Origin: Pseudoalteromonas luteoviolacea S2607
Lineage (GTDB): Bacteria > Pseudomonadota > Gammaproteobacteria > Enterobacterales > Alteromonadaceae
NCBI RefSeq assembly: GCF_001625575.1
Contig: NZ_AUXV01000002.1
Coordinates: 62,001 to 126,000, forward strand
Length of the DNA: 64,000 nt
Direction of reading: 5' to 3'
The notes beneath the pieces were generated by a model. That model saw only the letters and a list, made by a program, of their open reading frames with translations, ran no database searches and was not told where the DNA came from. Position 1 is the first letter of the stretch, and the number at the start of each line of letters is the position of its first letter. The translations under genes were made by a program, and so were the position numbers. Positions 15,760-23,896 of the stretch are shown here, piece after piece.

Positions 15760-16569
15760 TTAATTTTTATGGTTGAGCACAAGGTGAGTGTAACGACCAA
15801 TTGATGCGTAAGGCTCTTTTTGGTTATATTTCAGTTCCATGGCTAATAGCTCATCGAATTGACTTTCAGCCTTGTCCAAATCGCGCAGATAATCGTGAAA
15901 ACACCTCACGCCGGTTTTGCTAATCTGATTTAAATTTAACTCTTGGAGCCAGTGGTCAACATGTTCGCTTTCAAGAGGTTGGTTGGGGCTTAAGCCCACT
16001 TTCTGCTTTACTTTAAGCCCGTTTGCAACATAGTCAAAATTACCATAAACCATATTAGCTAACCTTTGTGCGGATTTATTGAAGTACATCAGCGACAATA
16101 CGCCATTAGGCTTCAAGGAAGCGTGCAATATGCCGAGCGCTTCAGGTTGATCAACAACCCACTCAAGTACAGCATGACACATTACAAGGTCAAATTGCCC
16201 CAGATTTAATTTCGGGATCGCTTGTAACGGTGCATGTATAAAGGTCATTGTCTGTGACACATTGGCATCTATCGATCGCTCCTTAGCCAAACTTAACATT
16301 TGTTCAGAGATATCTATCAAAGTAACTTGGTGACCTTTATTTGCGAGATAAAGAGCAAGTTGGCCTTGTCCGCCACCTACATCGAGTATTCGAAGCGGCG
16401 CCGATTGATTTAACTTCGATAATATCTCATTGAGGTCTCGTTGTAGTACAGCTTCTCGGATCTTACCTTTGGTTGTGCCATAAATGTTGTTTTTGAACTT
16501 ACTTGCGATATCACAGAAATTACGATCATGGGGTGTAGCGCTTTTCGGTTGCTGTTTTTTCTTTGGCAT
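15760..16569 (-). CDS. cmoM: tRNA 5-carboxymethoxyuridine methyltransferase
   Basis: A 269-residue class I SAM methyltransferase. It matches the E. coli CmoM (SmtA) pattern throughout: DRNFCDIASKFKNNIYGTTKG near the start (split as DRNFCDIASKF and IYGTTKG), the SAM loop ILDVGGGQGQLALYLANKGH, CHAVLEWVVDQ, GNFDYVANGL, KTGVRCFHDYLRD and the end GRYTHLVL. CmoM methylates the carboxymethoxy group of cmo5U34 in some tRNAs to give mcmo5U. The N-terminus has an extra Lys/Gln-rich stretch (PKKKQQPKSA). It shares a strand and a 5-base gap with the Nif3-like gene. Confidence 0.93.
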   Translation of the reverse strand: MPKKKQQPKSATPHDRNFCDIASKFKNNIYGTTKGKIREAVLQRDLNEILSKLNQSAPLRILDVGGGQGQLALYLANKGHQVTLIDISEQMLSLAKERSIDANVSQTMTFIHAPLQAIPKLNLGQFDLVMCHAVLEWVVDQPEALGILHASLKPNGVLSLMYFNKSAQRLANMVYGNFDYVANGLKVKQKVGLSPNQPLESEHVDHWLQELNLNQISKTGVRCFHDYLRDLDKAESQFDELLAMELKYNQKEPYASIGRYTHLVLNHKN

Positions 16570-16574
16570 ACTCT

Positions 16575-17330
16575 TTACACTGGGTTATGAATATCAACAA
16601 ATTCAACGTCCAAATCATATTTGTCAGCCAGATATTCACCGAGCGCTTTAACTCCATATCTTTCTGTTGCGTGGTGCCCTGCTGCGAAGAAGTGAATACC
16701 TTGTTCCGTCGAGCTATGAATTGTTTGCTCCGATGCTTCCCCTGTTAAATATGCATCGATCCCTTGACTCGCAGCTAGGTCGATAAAACTTTGGCCTCCA
16801 CCAGTACACCAAGCTATGGTTTTTATCTCGTGGTTACCAGCTTGATTGACCAAAGGGGCTCTATCCAGTTTCTGTTCAATTAGCGCTGAGAACTCTGCGA
16901 CTGTCATTGGCTTTTTTAGTTTGCCTTTTACTGCGACGCTATTTTTATTCCAAGGTTCAAGTGGGCGCTCCACGATAAGGTCGAGTAACTCACCAAGCTG
17001 CGCATTATTACCGAGCTCAGGGTGGACATCTAATGGTAAGTGGTAGGCGAGTAAATTAATGTCATGTGCAAGGAGACTTTTAATTCTGCGCTGTTTCATT
17101 CCTGTAATGGTTTGATCTTCACCTTTCCAAAAATAACCGTGATGAACCAATATTGCATCAGCACGCTTTTCGATGGCTGCATCGATCAAAGCTTGGCTAG
17201 CTGTTACACCGGTGACTATTTTTTTTATCTCGTCTTTGCCTTCTACTTGCAGGCCATTTGGGCAATAGTCATTTATCTGGAAGGGTTTAAGTAATTCAGT
17301 TAATTGATTGACCAGTTTTTTACGCTGCAT
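16575..17330 (-). CDS. Nif3-like dinuclear metal centre protein (YbgI family)
   Basis: A 251-residue protein of the NIF3/YbgI family, which forms toroidal hexamers with two metal ions per subunit. Metal-ligand motifs are visible: HHGYFWKGED, HLPLDVHPELGNN and the C-terminal AGHHATERYGVKALGE, plus VTGVTASQALIDAA near the start. Family members have been linked to GTP cyclohydrolase I type 2, but the true reaction is unsettled. It lies directly upstream of cmoM with 5 bases between, so the two are likely co-transcribed. Confidence 0.93.
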   Translation of the reverse strand: MQRKKLVNQLTELLKPFQINDYCPNGLQVEGKDEIKKIVTGVTASQALIDAAIEKRADAILVHHGYFWKGEDQTITGMKQRRIKSLLAHDINLLAYHLPLDVHPELGNNAQLGELLDLIVERPLEPWNKNSVAVKGKLKKPMTVAEFSALIEQKLDRAPLVNQAGNHEIKTIAWCTGGGQSFIDLAASQGIDAYLTGEASEQTIHSSTEQGIHFFAAGHHATERYGVKALGEYLADKYDLDVEFVDIHNPV

Positions 17331-17505
17331 ATTGCTACCTAGATATGATAAAAACGCATAGTTTAGCGCTTTTTAAAGGGAAGAAAAGAGACCGGCCCAG
17401 ATTCTTGTCAAGAAGTTTACTTTTTGCTTGATATCGCGCGTAAGGTTGTACTTTGGTATTTATCGTCTAATTTTAGTGACAGTCATTTAAATCTAGGGAC
17501 TTATT

Positions 17506-17973
17506 ATGAGTGTAAAAGCAATTCCAGAGGGGTATCACTCTCTCACACCGTATTTGATAGTTGATGGTGCAAGTGAAGCGATTAACTTCTATCAAAAGGC
17601 ATTTGATGCACAACTTGTGATGCAGATGAATTTACCCAATGGGCGTATTGCTCATGCGGAAATAAAGGTCGGTAACTCGCATTTAATGATCAGTGATGAA
17701 TGCCCAGATATGCACTTTCAAGGCCCTAAACAATTGGGTGGAACAGCGGTGTCTTTGATGCATTATGTGGAAGATGTTGATTTGGTATTTGCTCAAGCCC
17801 TAGCAATGGGCGCAAAGGAACTACGAGCGGTTGAAAATCAGTTTTACGGTGATAGAGCAGGCACACTGGAGGACCCATTTGGTCATGTTTGGACGATTGG
17901 AACCCACATTGAAGATCTCAGCGAATTAGAATTGCAAGAGCGCATGAGCGAGTTTATGTCCAAGCAATCATAG
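17506..17973 (+). CDS. VOC (glyoxalase/PhnB-like) family protein
   Basis: A 155-residue single-domain protein of the vicinal-oxygen-chelate superfamily. The pattern HSLTPYLIVDGASEAINFYQ (in pieces: HSLTPYLIVDG, AINFYQKAF), HAEIKVGNSHLMISDE and YGDRAGTLEDPFGHVW is that of PhnB/YhdN-type proteins. These are often annotated as glyoxalase-related, but their reactions are unknown. It has no obvious operon partner. The next gene, yghU, lies on the other strand and convergent. Confidence 0.85.
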   Translation: MSVKAIPEGYHSLTPYLIVDGASEAINFYQKAFDAQLVMQMNLPNGRIAHAEIKVGNSHLMISDECPDMHFQGPKQLGGTAVSLMHYVEDVDLVFAQALAMGAKELRAVENQFYGDRAGTLEDPFGHVWTIGTHIEDLSELELQERMSEFMSKQS

Positions 17974-18020
17974 TTTGGTAAGGGCCTGCTCTATCGACCC
18001 TTACTGAAGTGGTGCAAAAG

Positions 18021-18890
18021 CTATTCTTTGACTAGCTTGTCTTGTGTTTTTAACTCAAAGTCACTGCTGTGATGGCGTTGGTGGAGTTGTTCATGAGGCT
18101 CGCCCCATGTTTTGTTCACTATACAGCCACGTTTGGCAGCTGGCCTGGCAGCAATTTCATTGCTCCACCTCTGTACATTGGGGTACTCATCGACATTTAA
18201 AAATTCAGCTGCATCGTAGAGCTTGCCGTCAACAAGTTGGCCGTACCAAGGCCAAATGGCGATGTCTGCAATGGTGTAGTCATTTCCGCACATAAATTGA
18301 TTGCTAGCAAGGTGCTTGTTCAGCACATCAAGTTGGCGCTTTACTTCCATAGTATAACGATCAATAGGGTATTCGAATTTTTCAGGAGCATAGGCGTAAA
18401 AATGGCCAAAACCACCTCCCAGAGTAGGAGCTGAACCCATCTGCCAAAACAGCCAGTTTAAGCACTCTGTTTTTGCTGTAACATCTGTAGGCATGAATGC
18501 TGCAAATTTTTCTGCGAGATAGAGTAAGATTGAGCCTGATTCAAAAACCCGCAAGGGAGGGTTATGAGATGCGTCAATCAAAGCTGGTATCTTTGAATTG
18601 GGATTTGCCCGCGTAAACCCACTGGAAAATTGTGCCCCTTCCATGATATCTATTGTGTATGCATCATATTCGGCCTCTGAGATACCTGCTTCTAATAGCT
18701 CTTCTAATAGAATCGTGACTTTCATACCATTTGGTGTGGCAAGTGAGTAGAGTTGCAGAGAGTGCGCTCCTTTAGGGAGTGGTTGATCGAATCGAGGGCC
18801 TGAAGTGGGCCGATTAATACTGGCAAACTTGCCACCATTGCCCTCTTTCCATTGCCAAATTTTATCTGGTGAATAGAGTTGATTAGACAT
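18021..18890 (-). CDS. yghU: Glutathione-dependent disulfide-bond oxidoreductase YghU
   Basis: A 289-residue GST-fold protein close to the E. coli YghU length. It shows IWQWKEGNGGKFASINRPTS at the N-terminus (typical of YghU), LQLYSLATPNGMKVTILLEE for the thioredoxin-like domain, and the C-terminal helical domain with YTIADIAIWPWYGQL. YghU reduces disulfides with glutathione and has weak peroxidase activity. The ATG at 18890 has AAGGA upstream at good spacing. The longer frame adds 12 residues without support. Confidence 0.93.
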   Translation of the reverse strand: MSNQLYSPDKIWQWKEGNGGKFASINRPTSGPRFDQPLPKGAHSLQLYSLATPNGMKVTILLEELLEAGISEAEYDAYTIDIMEGAQFSSGFTRANPNSKIPALIDASHNPPLRVFESGSILLYLAEKFAAFMPTDVTAKTECLNWLFWQMGSAPTLGGGFGHFYAYAPEKFEYPIDRYTMEVKRQLDVLNKHLASNQFMCGNDYTIADIAIWPWYGQLVDGKLYDAAEFLNVDEYPNVQRWSNEIAARPAAKRGCIVNKTWGEPHEQLHQRHHSSDFELKTQDKLVKE

Positions 18891-19336
18891 GCTGGTTCCT
18901 TTATTCAAAGTGAAGTTATCAATCAAATACTAAAGGCAGTAGACCGAACAAATTCCGATATGTGCTCACGGCCCAGTCAAAAAGCATAGAACTCCTGAAT
19001 TACAGAAGAGGGGGATCTAGTTATTGAGCAATTAAAGGACCTGATAATGAACATCAAATTTTTATGGTTTGGTTACTGATTGGCATTAAAATTAACTTTT
19101 TTTATTGTTAACCGCCCAATAAGGCTGAGCTTGCTACCAAGCGGAAAAGTAATAAGTAGATAATTCAGCTGATTAGTGCGTTATTTGAATTGTTGGCAGA
19201 AGGCATCAAAAATTGTTTGTAATATTTTTGTACCTATATTGTAATTAATTGGGTTGTGTTTTTAAAGATATTGGGTACATTAGTGTTAATGAATCCGGAT
19301 TTTTGTTAACTGATACAAATATAGGCACATCTAAAT
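18891..19336. other. Gene-free region between yghU and a small secreted protein gene
   Basis: About 446 bases with no supported gene. It must hold the yghU promoter (minus) and the promoter of the gene at 19337 (plus). A near-perfect inverted pair of 10-mers, TACCTATATT at 19231-19240 and AATATAGGCA at 19318-19327, frames the last 100 bases. I see no terminator or RNA gene. Confidence 0.5.
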
Positions 19337-19771
19337 ATGCTCCGAGTAATTTCTTTTATTTCCCTTTCTCTGGCATTCGGTATGACGTTTTTTTCACAAG
19401 CTGATGACAGCGTTGTCTCTTCGTTTGCTGTTAGCCAAAAAGTTGATGAACAACGACGAATAGCCGGCCTTTGGCACGATGTAAACGACAGCAATTTTGC
19501 AAATGGCCATTTGATAGTGTCTCAATTTGGGAATGAGATTTTTACAGCACACTACTTGGAATTTAAAGGCAGCCCTTTCGTGGAACACGGCTCTGGGATT
19601 CGAGACAAAGATACCATTACGATTAATGTTCAAGTGACACAACAAATTCCTGGTTGGACGACCAAGGGGATACATACCCTAACGCTTTCTGAAGATGGAC
19701 AATATTTGGTAGGGGAATATTTTTCGGGGGGTGAAAAGGGCCCTTTGAAATTTAAAAAAGCAGGTAAGTAA
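19337..19771 (+). CDS. Small secreted protein of unknown function upstream of chitinase
   Basis: A 144-residue protein with a signal peptide (about residues 1-22, ending FFSQADD). The mature part is beta-rich and lacks cysteine; it includes IAGLWHDVNDSNF and HYLEFKGSPFVEHGSG. It resembles short lipocalin-like or DUF-type exported proteins, but I do not recognise the family. The stop is 47 bases before the chitinase start on the same strand, so co-expression with chitinase is possible. Confidence 0.6.
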   Translation: MLRVISFISLSLAFGMTFFSQADDSVVSSFAVSQKVDEQRRIAGLWHDVNDSNFANGHLIVSQFGNEIFTAHYLEFKGSPFVEHGSGIRDKDTITINVQVTQQIPGWTTKGIHTLTLSEDGQYLVGEYFSGGEKGPLKFKKAGK

Positions 19772-19818
19772 ATACCTAAAGAACAGCAAAATAACAATAA
19801 CATGTAGAAGGAATTCTA

Positions 19819-22476
19819 ATGATAAATACGAACAACAGGGTTTTAAGCCATGTTAAAAAGGCCATGTTACTCTCCGGTTTAGTTACCGCTCTACCATCAC
19901 TGGCTGCCGCTCCAGGAGCGCCAAAAGTAGAGTGGATGGTGGAAAAGCATAGCCTTGTCACAATTACTGATTCACTTGCGTATAAAGATGTTGTAGTCGC
20001 CCCACGTGTTGACGTGCCTGTGCCTTGGTCCAAGTGGACGGGTGAAGCAGGTGAAACAGTTAACATCTTATTGGATGGCAAAGTTGTTCATAGTCGAGCA
20101 TTGACGGAAGTGGGTAATTCACAGTCGGGTGTAGAAACTTTAACGTTTGAAAAAGGTGGTAAATTTAATCTGACTGTGCAGTTGTGTAATCTTAGTGGTT
20201 GTACACAGAGTACGAATTCAAAGACCTTGATTGTCGCTGATACAGCGGGTACTCATTTAGATCCATTACCAATGCGAGTTAACGATCCTAGATTCCCTAT
20301 TGAAATGACCAATCGGTCATACGTCAATACAACGGGCAAAATGGTTGCTGCATATGCAGCAGAGTGGTCGATATATCGTGTTGAGGGAATGGACTATTAT
20401 ATTGACAATATTCCCGCAGAAAACCTGACGCATATCTTCTATGGTTTCGTCGCAATCACAGGGCCTAATGAGTCTTTTAAAACGGAAAACCCAACTGGTT
20501 ATAATACATTTCAAAAGGTTACTGCTGGACTAACAGATTTTGAGTTAGCGCCACCAGATCCATGGGCAGCTTATATGAAACCTGTTGGCGATCAGGTGAA
20601 CCAAGATGCGATAAAAGGGAATTACGGTCAAATGATGGCGCTAAAACAGCGTTATCCAAACTTGAAAATTATCCCATCAGTCGGCGGTTGGACACTGTCT
20701 GACCCATTTTACTTTATGGCAGATGATGTAAAACGCAAAACATTTGTTGAGTCTTGTCGTAAATTCTTAAGAACATGGCAATTCTGGGATGGTATCGATA
20801 TTGATTGGGAGTTCCCTGGAGTCGCAGCGGCCAATCCCAATTTAGGCTCGCCAAGTGATGGTGATACCTATATTAAGCTTATGCGCGAGCTTCGTACGAT
20901 GCTCGATGAAGAGGAAGCGCGCACTGGGCGTAAATATGAACTTACTTCCGCCATTAATGTTGGTTATGACAAATTAGACAAAGTTAATTACGGTGAAGCC
21001 ATCAAGTATATGGATTATATCCTAATGATGTCTTATGACTACTTTGGGGCCTGGGATTTAGAAGGGCTCGGTCACCAAACAGCAGTCTATCCATCAGACT
21101 TTAAGCCGTCAGATAAGCGCACCACTCACTACAACTTGAAAACCGGTATTGATTTGTTAAAAGCACAAGGTGTTCCTGGGAACAAACTTGTGGCTGGTGT
21201 GGCAATGTACGGCAGAGGTTGGACCGGTGTTGAATATACGTCGGGGACGCACCACATGCAAGGTAAGGCAACAGGTCCTTCAGCACCAGCAGATGCCTTT
21301 AAACTAGAACCGGGAACGTTAATGTATGCCAATATTGCGCAGTGGGCAAAGCACCCAGATTGGGAGTCCCACTATGACACGGTAGCACAGGCTGCTTATA
21401 TCTATCGCCCAAGTACTGGAGATTTAATCTCATATGATGACCAAAGGTCGATTACAGCCAAAGGGCAGCTTGTACAACAAGAGGGGCTTGGTGGCATGTT
21501 TGGTTGGGAAATAGATACTGACAATGGTGATATTCTAAACTGGATGCATGAGTCGTTAGGCCACCCTCAAGTCGATGGCGCTAATGGTGCACCAGTCGTT
21601 AATGCGGGTGTTGACCAGAGTGTGTTGTCTGGTTCTGTGGTTCGGTTAGCAGCAACAGCAAATGATCCGGATAATGACGCATTGACTTATCAGTGGCAAC
21701 AAGTGTCTGGACCGGCAGTGAACTTGGGTTTAACGACGACTTTAAACGCTGAGTTTATTGCGCCTGATGTAGTAGGTGAAGCAACGATTGTGTTACGTTT
21801 TAGTGCCACTGATGGCAAAGGTGGAAACACCAGCGATGAAGTACAGATTATCGTGACAGATAGTAAAGTGAATACGCCACCAGTTGTCAATGCAGGTGCC
21901 GATCAGCAAGTTGAGTCTGCTGCAAACAATGTTGTTTTAGATGGCAGTGCCACAACAGATGCTGATGGTGACACTTTGACGTACAGTTGGGTACAAATAT
22001 CAGGTTCTACAGTTGCAATATTGGCCTCGAATACTGTAAAAGCAAGCTTTGTTGCTCCTTCAGTGGATCAAGAGGAGCAGTTAGTCTTTCGATTAAACGT
22101 ATCAGACAATGGTGTTGATACATACAGTGATACGGTTATCGTTACAGTGACGCCAAAAGGGGCTGGTGGACACCCAGCATATGATGCGAATGCTGTGTAC
22201 AACACGGGTGATAAAGTGAGTCACTTTGACCAAGAAGTCAAACAGACACTGATCTGGGAAGCAAAATATTGGGTATCAGGAGTCGAACCGACGCGCTTTG
22301 CAGATGCTTGGAACTTGTTAAGCCAAGCAGAGTTTCCTTGGCATATAGATGTTGCATACAATACGGGGGCTGAAGTATCTCATTGTGATGCGGCGAACCA
22401 ATGTGCGCGTTACAAAGCGTTGTGGTGGACTAAAGGGGATGAGCCGGGTAATAGTAGTGCTTGGCAAAAGCTGTAA
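19819..22476 (+). CDS. chiA: Secreted GH18 chitinase, ChiA type with PKD-like and chitin-binding domains
   Basis: An 885-residue enzyme. After the signal peptide (about 1-31) come a ChiA-type N-terminal Ig-like domain (to about 145), a GH18 catalytic domain (about 165-575), two PKD-like domains (about 588-680 and 685-780) and two short carbohydrate-binding modules of the CBM5/12 kind (about 784-835 and 840-885). The catalytic motif is DGIDIDWE with the proton donor Glu331. The second binding module keeps the aromatic pair (ALWWTKGDEPG); the first has YW. Sequence runs such as PSVGGWTLSDPF and AMYGRGWTGV match Serratia-type ChiA. The start follows AAGGAATTCTA. The enzyme should degrade chitin outside the cell. 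Confidence 0.96.
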   Translation: MINTNNRVLSHVKKAMLLSGLVTALPSLAAAPGAPKVEWMVEKHSLVTITDSLAYKDVVVAPRVDVPVPWSKWTGEAGETVNILLDGKVVHSRALTEVGNSQSGVETLTFEKGGKFNLTVQLCNLSGCTQSTNSKTLIVADTAGTHLDPLPMRVNDPRFPIEMTNRSYVNTTGKMVAAYAAEWSIYRVEGMDYYIDNIPAENLTHIFYGFVAITGPNESFKTENPTGYNTFQKVTAGLTDFELAPPDPWAAYMKPVGDQVNQDAIKGNYGQMMALKQRYPNLKIIPSVGGWTLSDPFYFMADDVKRKTFVESCRKFLRTWQFWDGIDIDWEFPGVAAANPNLGSPSDGDTYIKLMRELRTMLDEEEARTGRKYELTSAINVGYDKLDKVNYGEAIKYMDYILMMSYDYFGAWDLEGLGHQTAVYPSDFKPSDKRTTHYNLKTGIDLLKAQGVPGNKLVAGVAMYGRGWTGVEYTSGTHHMQGKATGPSAPADAFKLEPGTLMYANIAQWAKHPDWESHYDTVAQAAYIYRPSTGDLISYDDQRSITAKGQLVQQEGLGGMFGWEIDTDNGDILNWMHESLGHPQVDGANGAPVVNAGVDQSVLSGSVVRLAATANDPDNDALTYQWQQVSGPAVNLGLTTTLNAEFIAPDVVGEATIVLRFSATDGKGGNTSDEVQIIVTDSKVNTPPVVNAGADQQVESAANNVVLDGSATTDADGDTLTYSWVQISGSTVAILASNTVKASFVAPSVDQEEQLVFRLNVSDNGVDTYSDTVIVTVTPKGAGGHPAYDANAVYNTGDKVSHFDQEVKQTLIWEAKYWVSGVEPTRFADAWNLLSQAEFPWHIDVAYNTGAEVSHCDAANQCARYKALWWTKGDEPGNSSAWQKL

Positions 22477-22479
22477 TTA

Positions 22480-22515
22480 AAAAATTGCCTAGGTGGGGTT
22501 GAGACCCACTTAGGC
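22480..22515 (-). terminator. Intrinsic terminator of the S24 repressor gene
   Basis: An 11-bp stem with one G-T pair (22487-22497 and 22505-22515, arms GCCTAGGTGGG and CCCACTTAGGC) and a 7-base loop. On the minus strand it is followed by AATTTTTT, so it fits termination of the repressor gene that ends at 22532. On the plus strand there is no T-run after it, so it is weaker for the chitinase gene. Confidence 0.7.
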
Positions 22516-22531
22516 TGCTCTCACAGACGAT

Positions 22532-23224
22532 TTAGGTTAAATCTTTACCTATCCAAACAACCTTACCAATAATCTCTAGCTGCTCCATTTCATCAGGTTT
22601 AACCACTTGCTCGACATATTCCTTGTTATCGCTTATTAACCTTACAGATCCATCTAAATACTGTTGCAGGCGTTTTGCGTATAGCTCTTCTCCTAAGCGG
22701 ACAACATAAATAAGTCCTTCACTGAGCTTTTTGTCTGAAAGGTCGACCAGAATAGTATTGTTGTTATGGATAGTTGGCTCCATCGAGTCGCCTTTAGCAA
22801 AAACAACGGCCAGTTCACTTTTTTCTAGGTTTTTATATTCCAGCCACTTCTTTCTAAATGCGAGGTGCCTTGCTATTTGCGTATGGCCATTAAATGCGCC
22901 ATGTCCAGTACTGACTGACACGTGATAACCGGGAACAAGTACAAAGGCTTCGTTAAACTCATCTAGTTTTACAATCGGGTGCATCGACGCAGGTGAGTCT
23001 GTTGTTGCTGTGTCTTCTTCGCCCGTAATAAGCCAGAGTAAACTAACATCAGCTTCATCAGCTATACGTTCTACAATACTCAGTTTTGGGTCTTCGCCTT
23101 TTAAAATTCGACGTAATGTACCCTCAGACACATCAATTTTTGACGCAAATGCTCTGATACTATGTGGTTTTATAGCGTGTTCTACCCGTGAGGATAGGCT
23201 ATTTAAGGTATTTGATCCGTCCAT
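22532..23224 (-). CDS. Phage-like repressor: XRE helix-turn-helix plus S24 peptidase
   Basis: A 230-residue protein. Residues about 18-65 form a helix-turn-helix (SIRAFASKIDVSEGTLRRIL), and residues about 95-225 form an S24 (LexA/CI) peptidase domain. The catalytic dyad is visible: Ser147 in KGDSMEP and Lys184 in YAKRL. There is no Ala-Gly or Cys-Gly bond in the linker, so the usual self-cleavage site is not evident. It faces a small HTH gene across a promoter region with repeated TGCGTAATAA sites, as in a CI/Cro switch. No phage structural gene is adjacent. Confidence 0.85.
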   Translation of the reverse strand: MDGSNTLNSLSSRVEHAIKPHSIRAFASKIDVSEGTLRRILKGEDPKLSIVERIADEADVSLLWLITGEEDTATTDSPASMHPIVKLDEFNEAFVLVPGYHVSVSTGHGAFNGHTQIARHLAFRKKWLEYKNLEKSELAVVFAKGDSMEPTIHNNNTILVDLSDKKLSEGLIYVVRLGEELYAKRLQQYLDGSVRLISDNKEYVEQVVKPDEMEQLEIIGKVVWIGKDLT

Positions 23225-23252
23225 ATTCGGTTTCTAAGTCCTACATTACATC

Positions 23253-23268
23253 TTATTACGCAGTAATA
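23253..23268. promoter_or_regulatory. Operator a in front of the repressor gene
   Basis: TTATTACGCAGTAATA contains the palindrome TATTAC-GCA-GTAATA and the core TTACGCA. It lies just downstream of the repressor -10 box, at the expected transcription start, and would allow autorepression. Confidence 0.6.
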
Positions 23269-23273
23269 GGCGC

Positions 23274-23302
23274 ATTATAAAGCGCTTTAAAAATAAACTC
23301 AA
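23274..23302 (-). promoter_or_regulatory. Predicted promoter of the S24 repressor gene
   Basis: On the minus strand, TTGAGT (23302-23297) and a consensus TATAAT (23279-23274) are 17 bases apart. Operator a overlaps the start site and a further TTACGCA lies upstream at 23312-23318. Confidence 0.7.
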
Positions 23303-23311
23303 TGCAATTTT

Positions 23312-23318
23312 TTACGCA
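23312..23318. promoter_or_regulatory. Operator half-site b
   Basis: TTACGCA, part of a wider TTTTTTACGCAAAAAA near-symmetric run, sits between the two divergent promoters, upstream of both -35 boxes. Confidence 0.4.
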
Positions 23319-23337
23319 AAAAATGACAAGGTACACA

Positions 23338-23366
23338 TTGAAGTGCGTAATAAATTACTCTATAAT
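23338..23366 (+). promoter_or_regulatory. Predicted promoter of the divergent HTH gene
   Basis: TTGAAG (23338-23343) and a consensus TATAAT (23361-23366) are separated by 17 bases. Operator c fills the spacer, so a bound repressor would shut this promoter off. Confidence 0.75.
23344..23353. promoter_or_regulatory. Operator c inside the HTH gene promoter
   Basis: TGCGTAATAA lies exactly in the spacer between the -35 and -10 boxes of the plus-strand promoter and extends to the small palindrome GTAATAAATTAC (23347-23358). Confidence 0.65.
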
Positions 23367-23376
23367 TCTTAAAAAA

Positions 23377-23383
23377 TTACGCA
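23377..23383. promoter_or_regulatory. Operator half-site d
   Basis: TTACGCA just downstream of the predicted start site of the HTH gene transcript. Confidence 0.4.
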
Positions 23384-23458
23384 TACTGATGGTTTTCAAT
23401 TCAGGATGTATTAACAGCAGTGGGTTATAACGATTAAGAACAGTCACTTTAATTCACC

Positions 23459-23468
23459 TGCGTAATAA
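23459..23468. promoter_or_regulatory. Operator e next to the HTH gene ribosome-binding site
   Basis: TGCGTAATAA is followed within a few bases by AAGGA, the Shine-Dalgarno sequence of the HTH gene at 23485. Confidence 0.5.
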
Positions 23469-23484
23469 AATAAGGAAAGCGGAA

Positions 23485-23823
23485 ATGGCCAAACAATCAA
23501 TCTTCAATGCCCAAATGAAAGCAAGACTTTCGCAAAACTTAGTTGCGACTCAACAAGCTTCGGATGTAAGTGCAAATACGGGCGAACTTGTAAGGACACC
23601 AAAAGGTGCGCAGTTGCTTAAATATGCACGCAAATGTCGTGGGTTTACACAGGCAGAGTCAGCAGCTTGTTATGGCATTGAAGAGCGCACACTGAGACGT
23701 TGGGAAAACAATGAATATAACCCGCGCTGGAACGATGTTATTTCTCTGATAGAAGATGTTTATCTAATGAATATAACTCAAGCCATAGACGGTGTTCGTA
23801 ATAACCCTGAGTTGGTTGCGTAA
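23485..23823 (+). CDS. Small XRE-type helix-turn-helix protein
   Basis: A 112-residue protein with an N-terminal tail of about 35 residues and a helix-turn-helix at about 37-85 (LLKYARKCRGFTQAESAACY, then IEERTLRRWENNEYNPRW). The WENNEYNP signature is typical of phage-type or plasmid-type XRE proteins. It is divergent from the S24 repressor, like a Cro-type partner. It has AAGGA 10 bases upstream of the ATG. Its stop lies 22 bases before a 16-residue micro-ORF and it may be co-transcribed with that. Confidence 0.8.
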   Translation: MAKQSIFNAQMKARLSQNLVATQQASDVSANTGELVRTPKGAQLLKYARKCRGFTQAESAACYGIEERTLRRWENNEYNPRWNDVISLIEDVYLMNITQAIDGVRNNPELVA

Positions 23824-23845
23824 TTTTTTGAGCACAGGAATTACC

Positions 23846-23896
23846 ATGTACTTCATTCAATTTATTACGCACTCTGCTTGGTGCGTAATAAAATGA
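23846..23896 (+). CDS. 16-residue micro-ORF, possible leader of the next gene
   Basis: A 16-residue frame (MYFIQFITHSAWCVIK) with AGGA 7 bases before its ATG. Its stop TGA overlaps the ATG of the next frame as ATGA, which is the usual sign of translational coupling. The inverted repeat at 23861-23892 lies inside it. It could be a leader that couples translation of the next gene, as in hok-type loci, or be fortuitous. Confidence 0.4.
   Translation: MYFIQFITHSAWCVIK
23861..23892. promoter_or_regulatory. 11-bp perfect inverted repeat of the switch operator
   Basis: TTTATTACGCA at 23861-23871 and TGCGTAATAAA at 23882-23892 form a perfect 11-base inverted repeat around a 10-base loop. It may act as a DNA operator for the repressor or form an RNA hairpin in the transcript, sitting directly before the ATG at 23893. 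Confidence 0.6.

Noticed and set aside
23861..23892. Inverted repeat as a CRISPR or insertion-sequence end
   Set aside because: The repeat is a single palindrome made of the same motif as the operator sites; there is no spacer array, transposase or target duplication.
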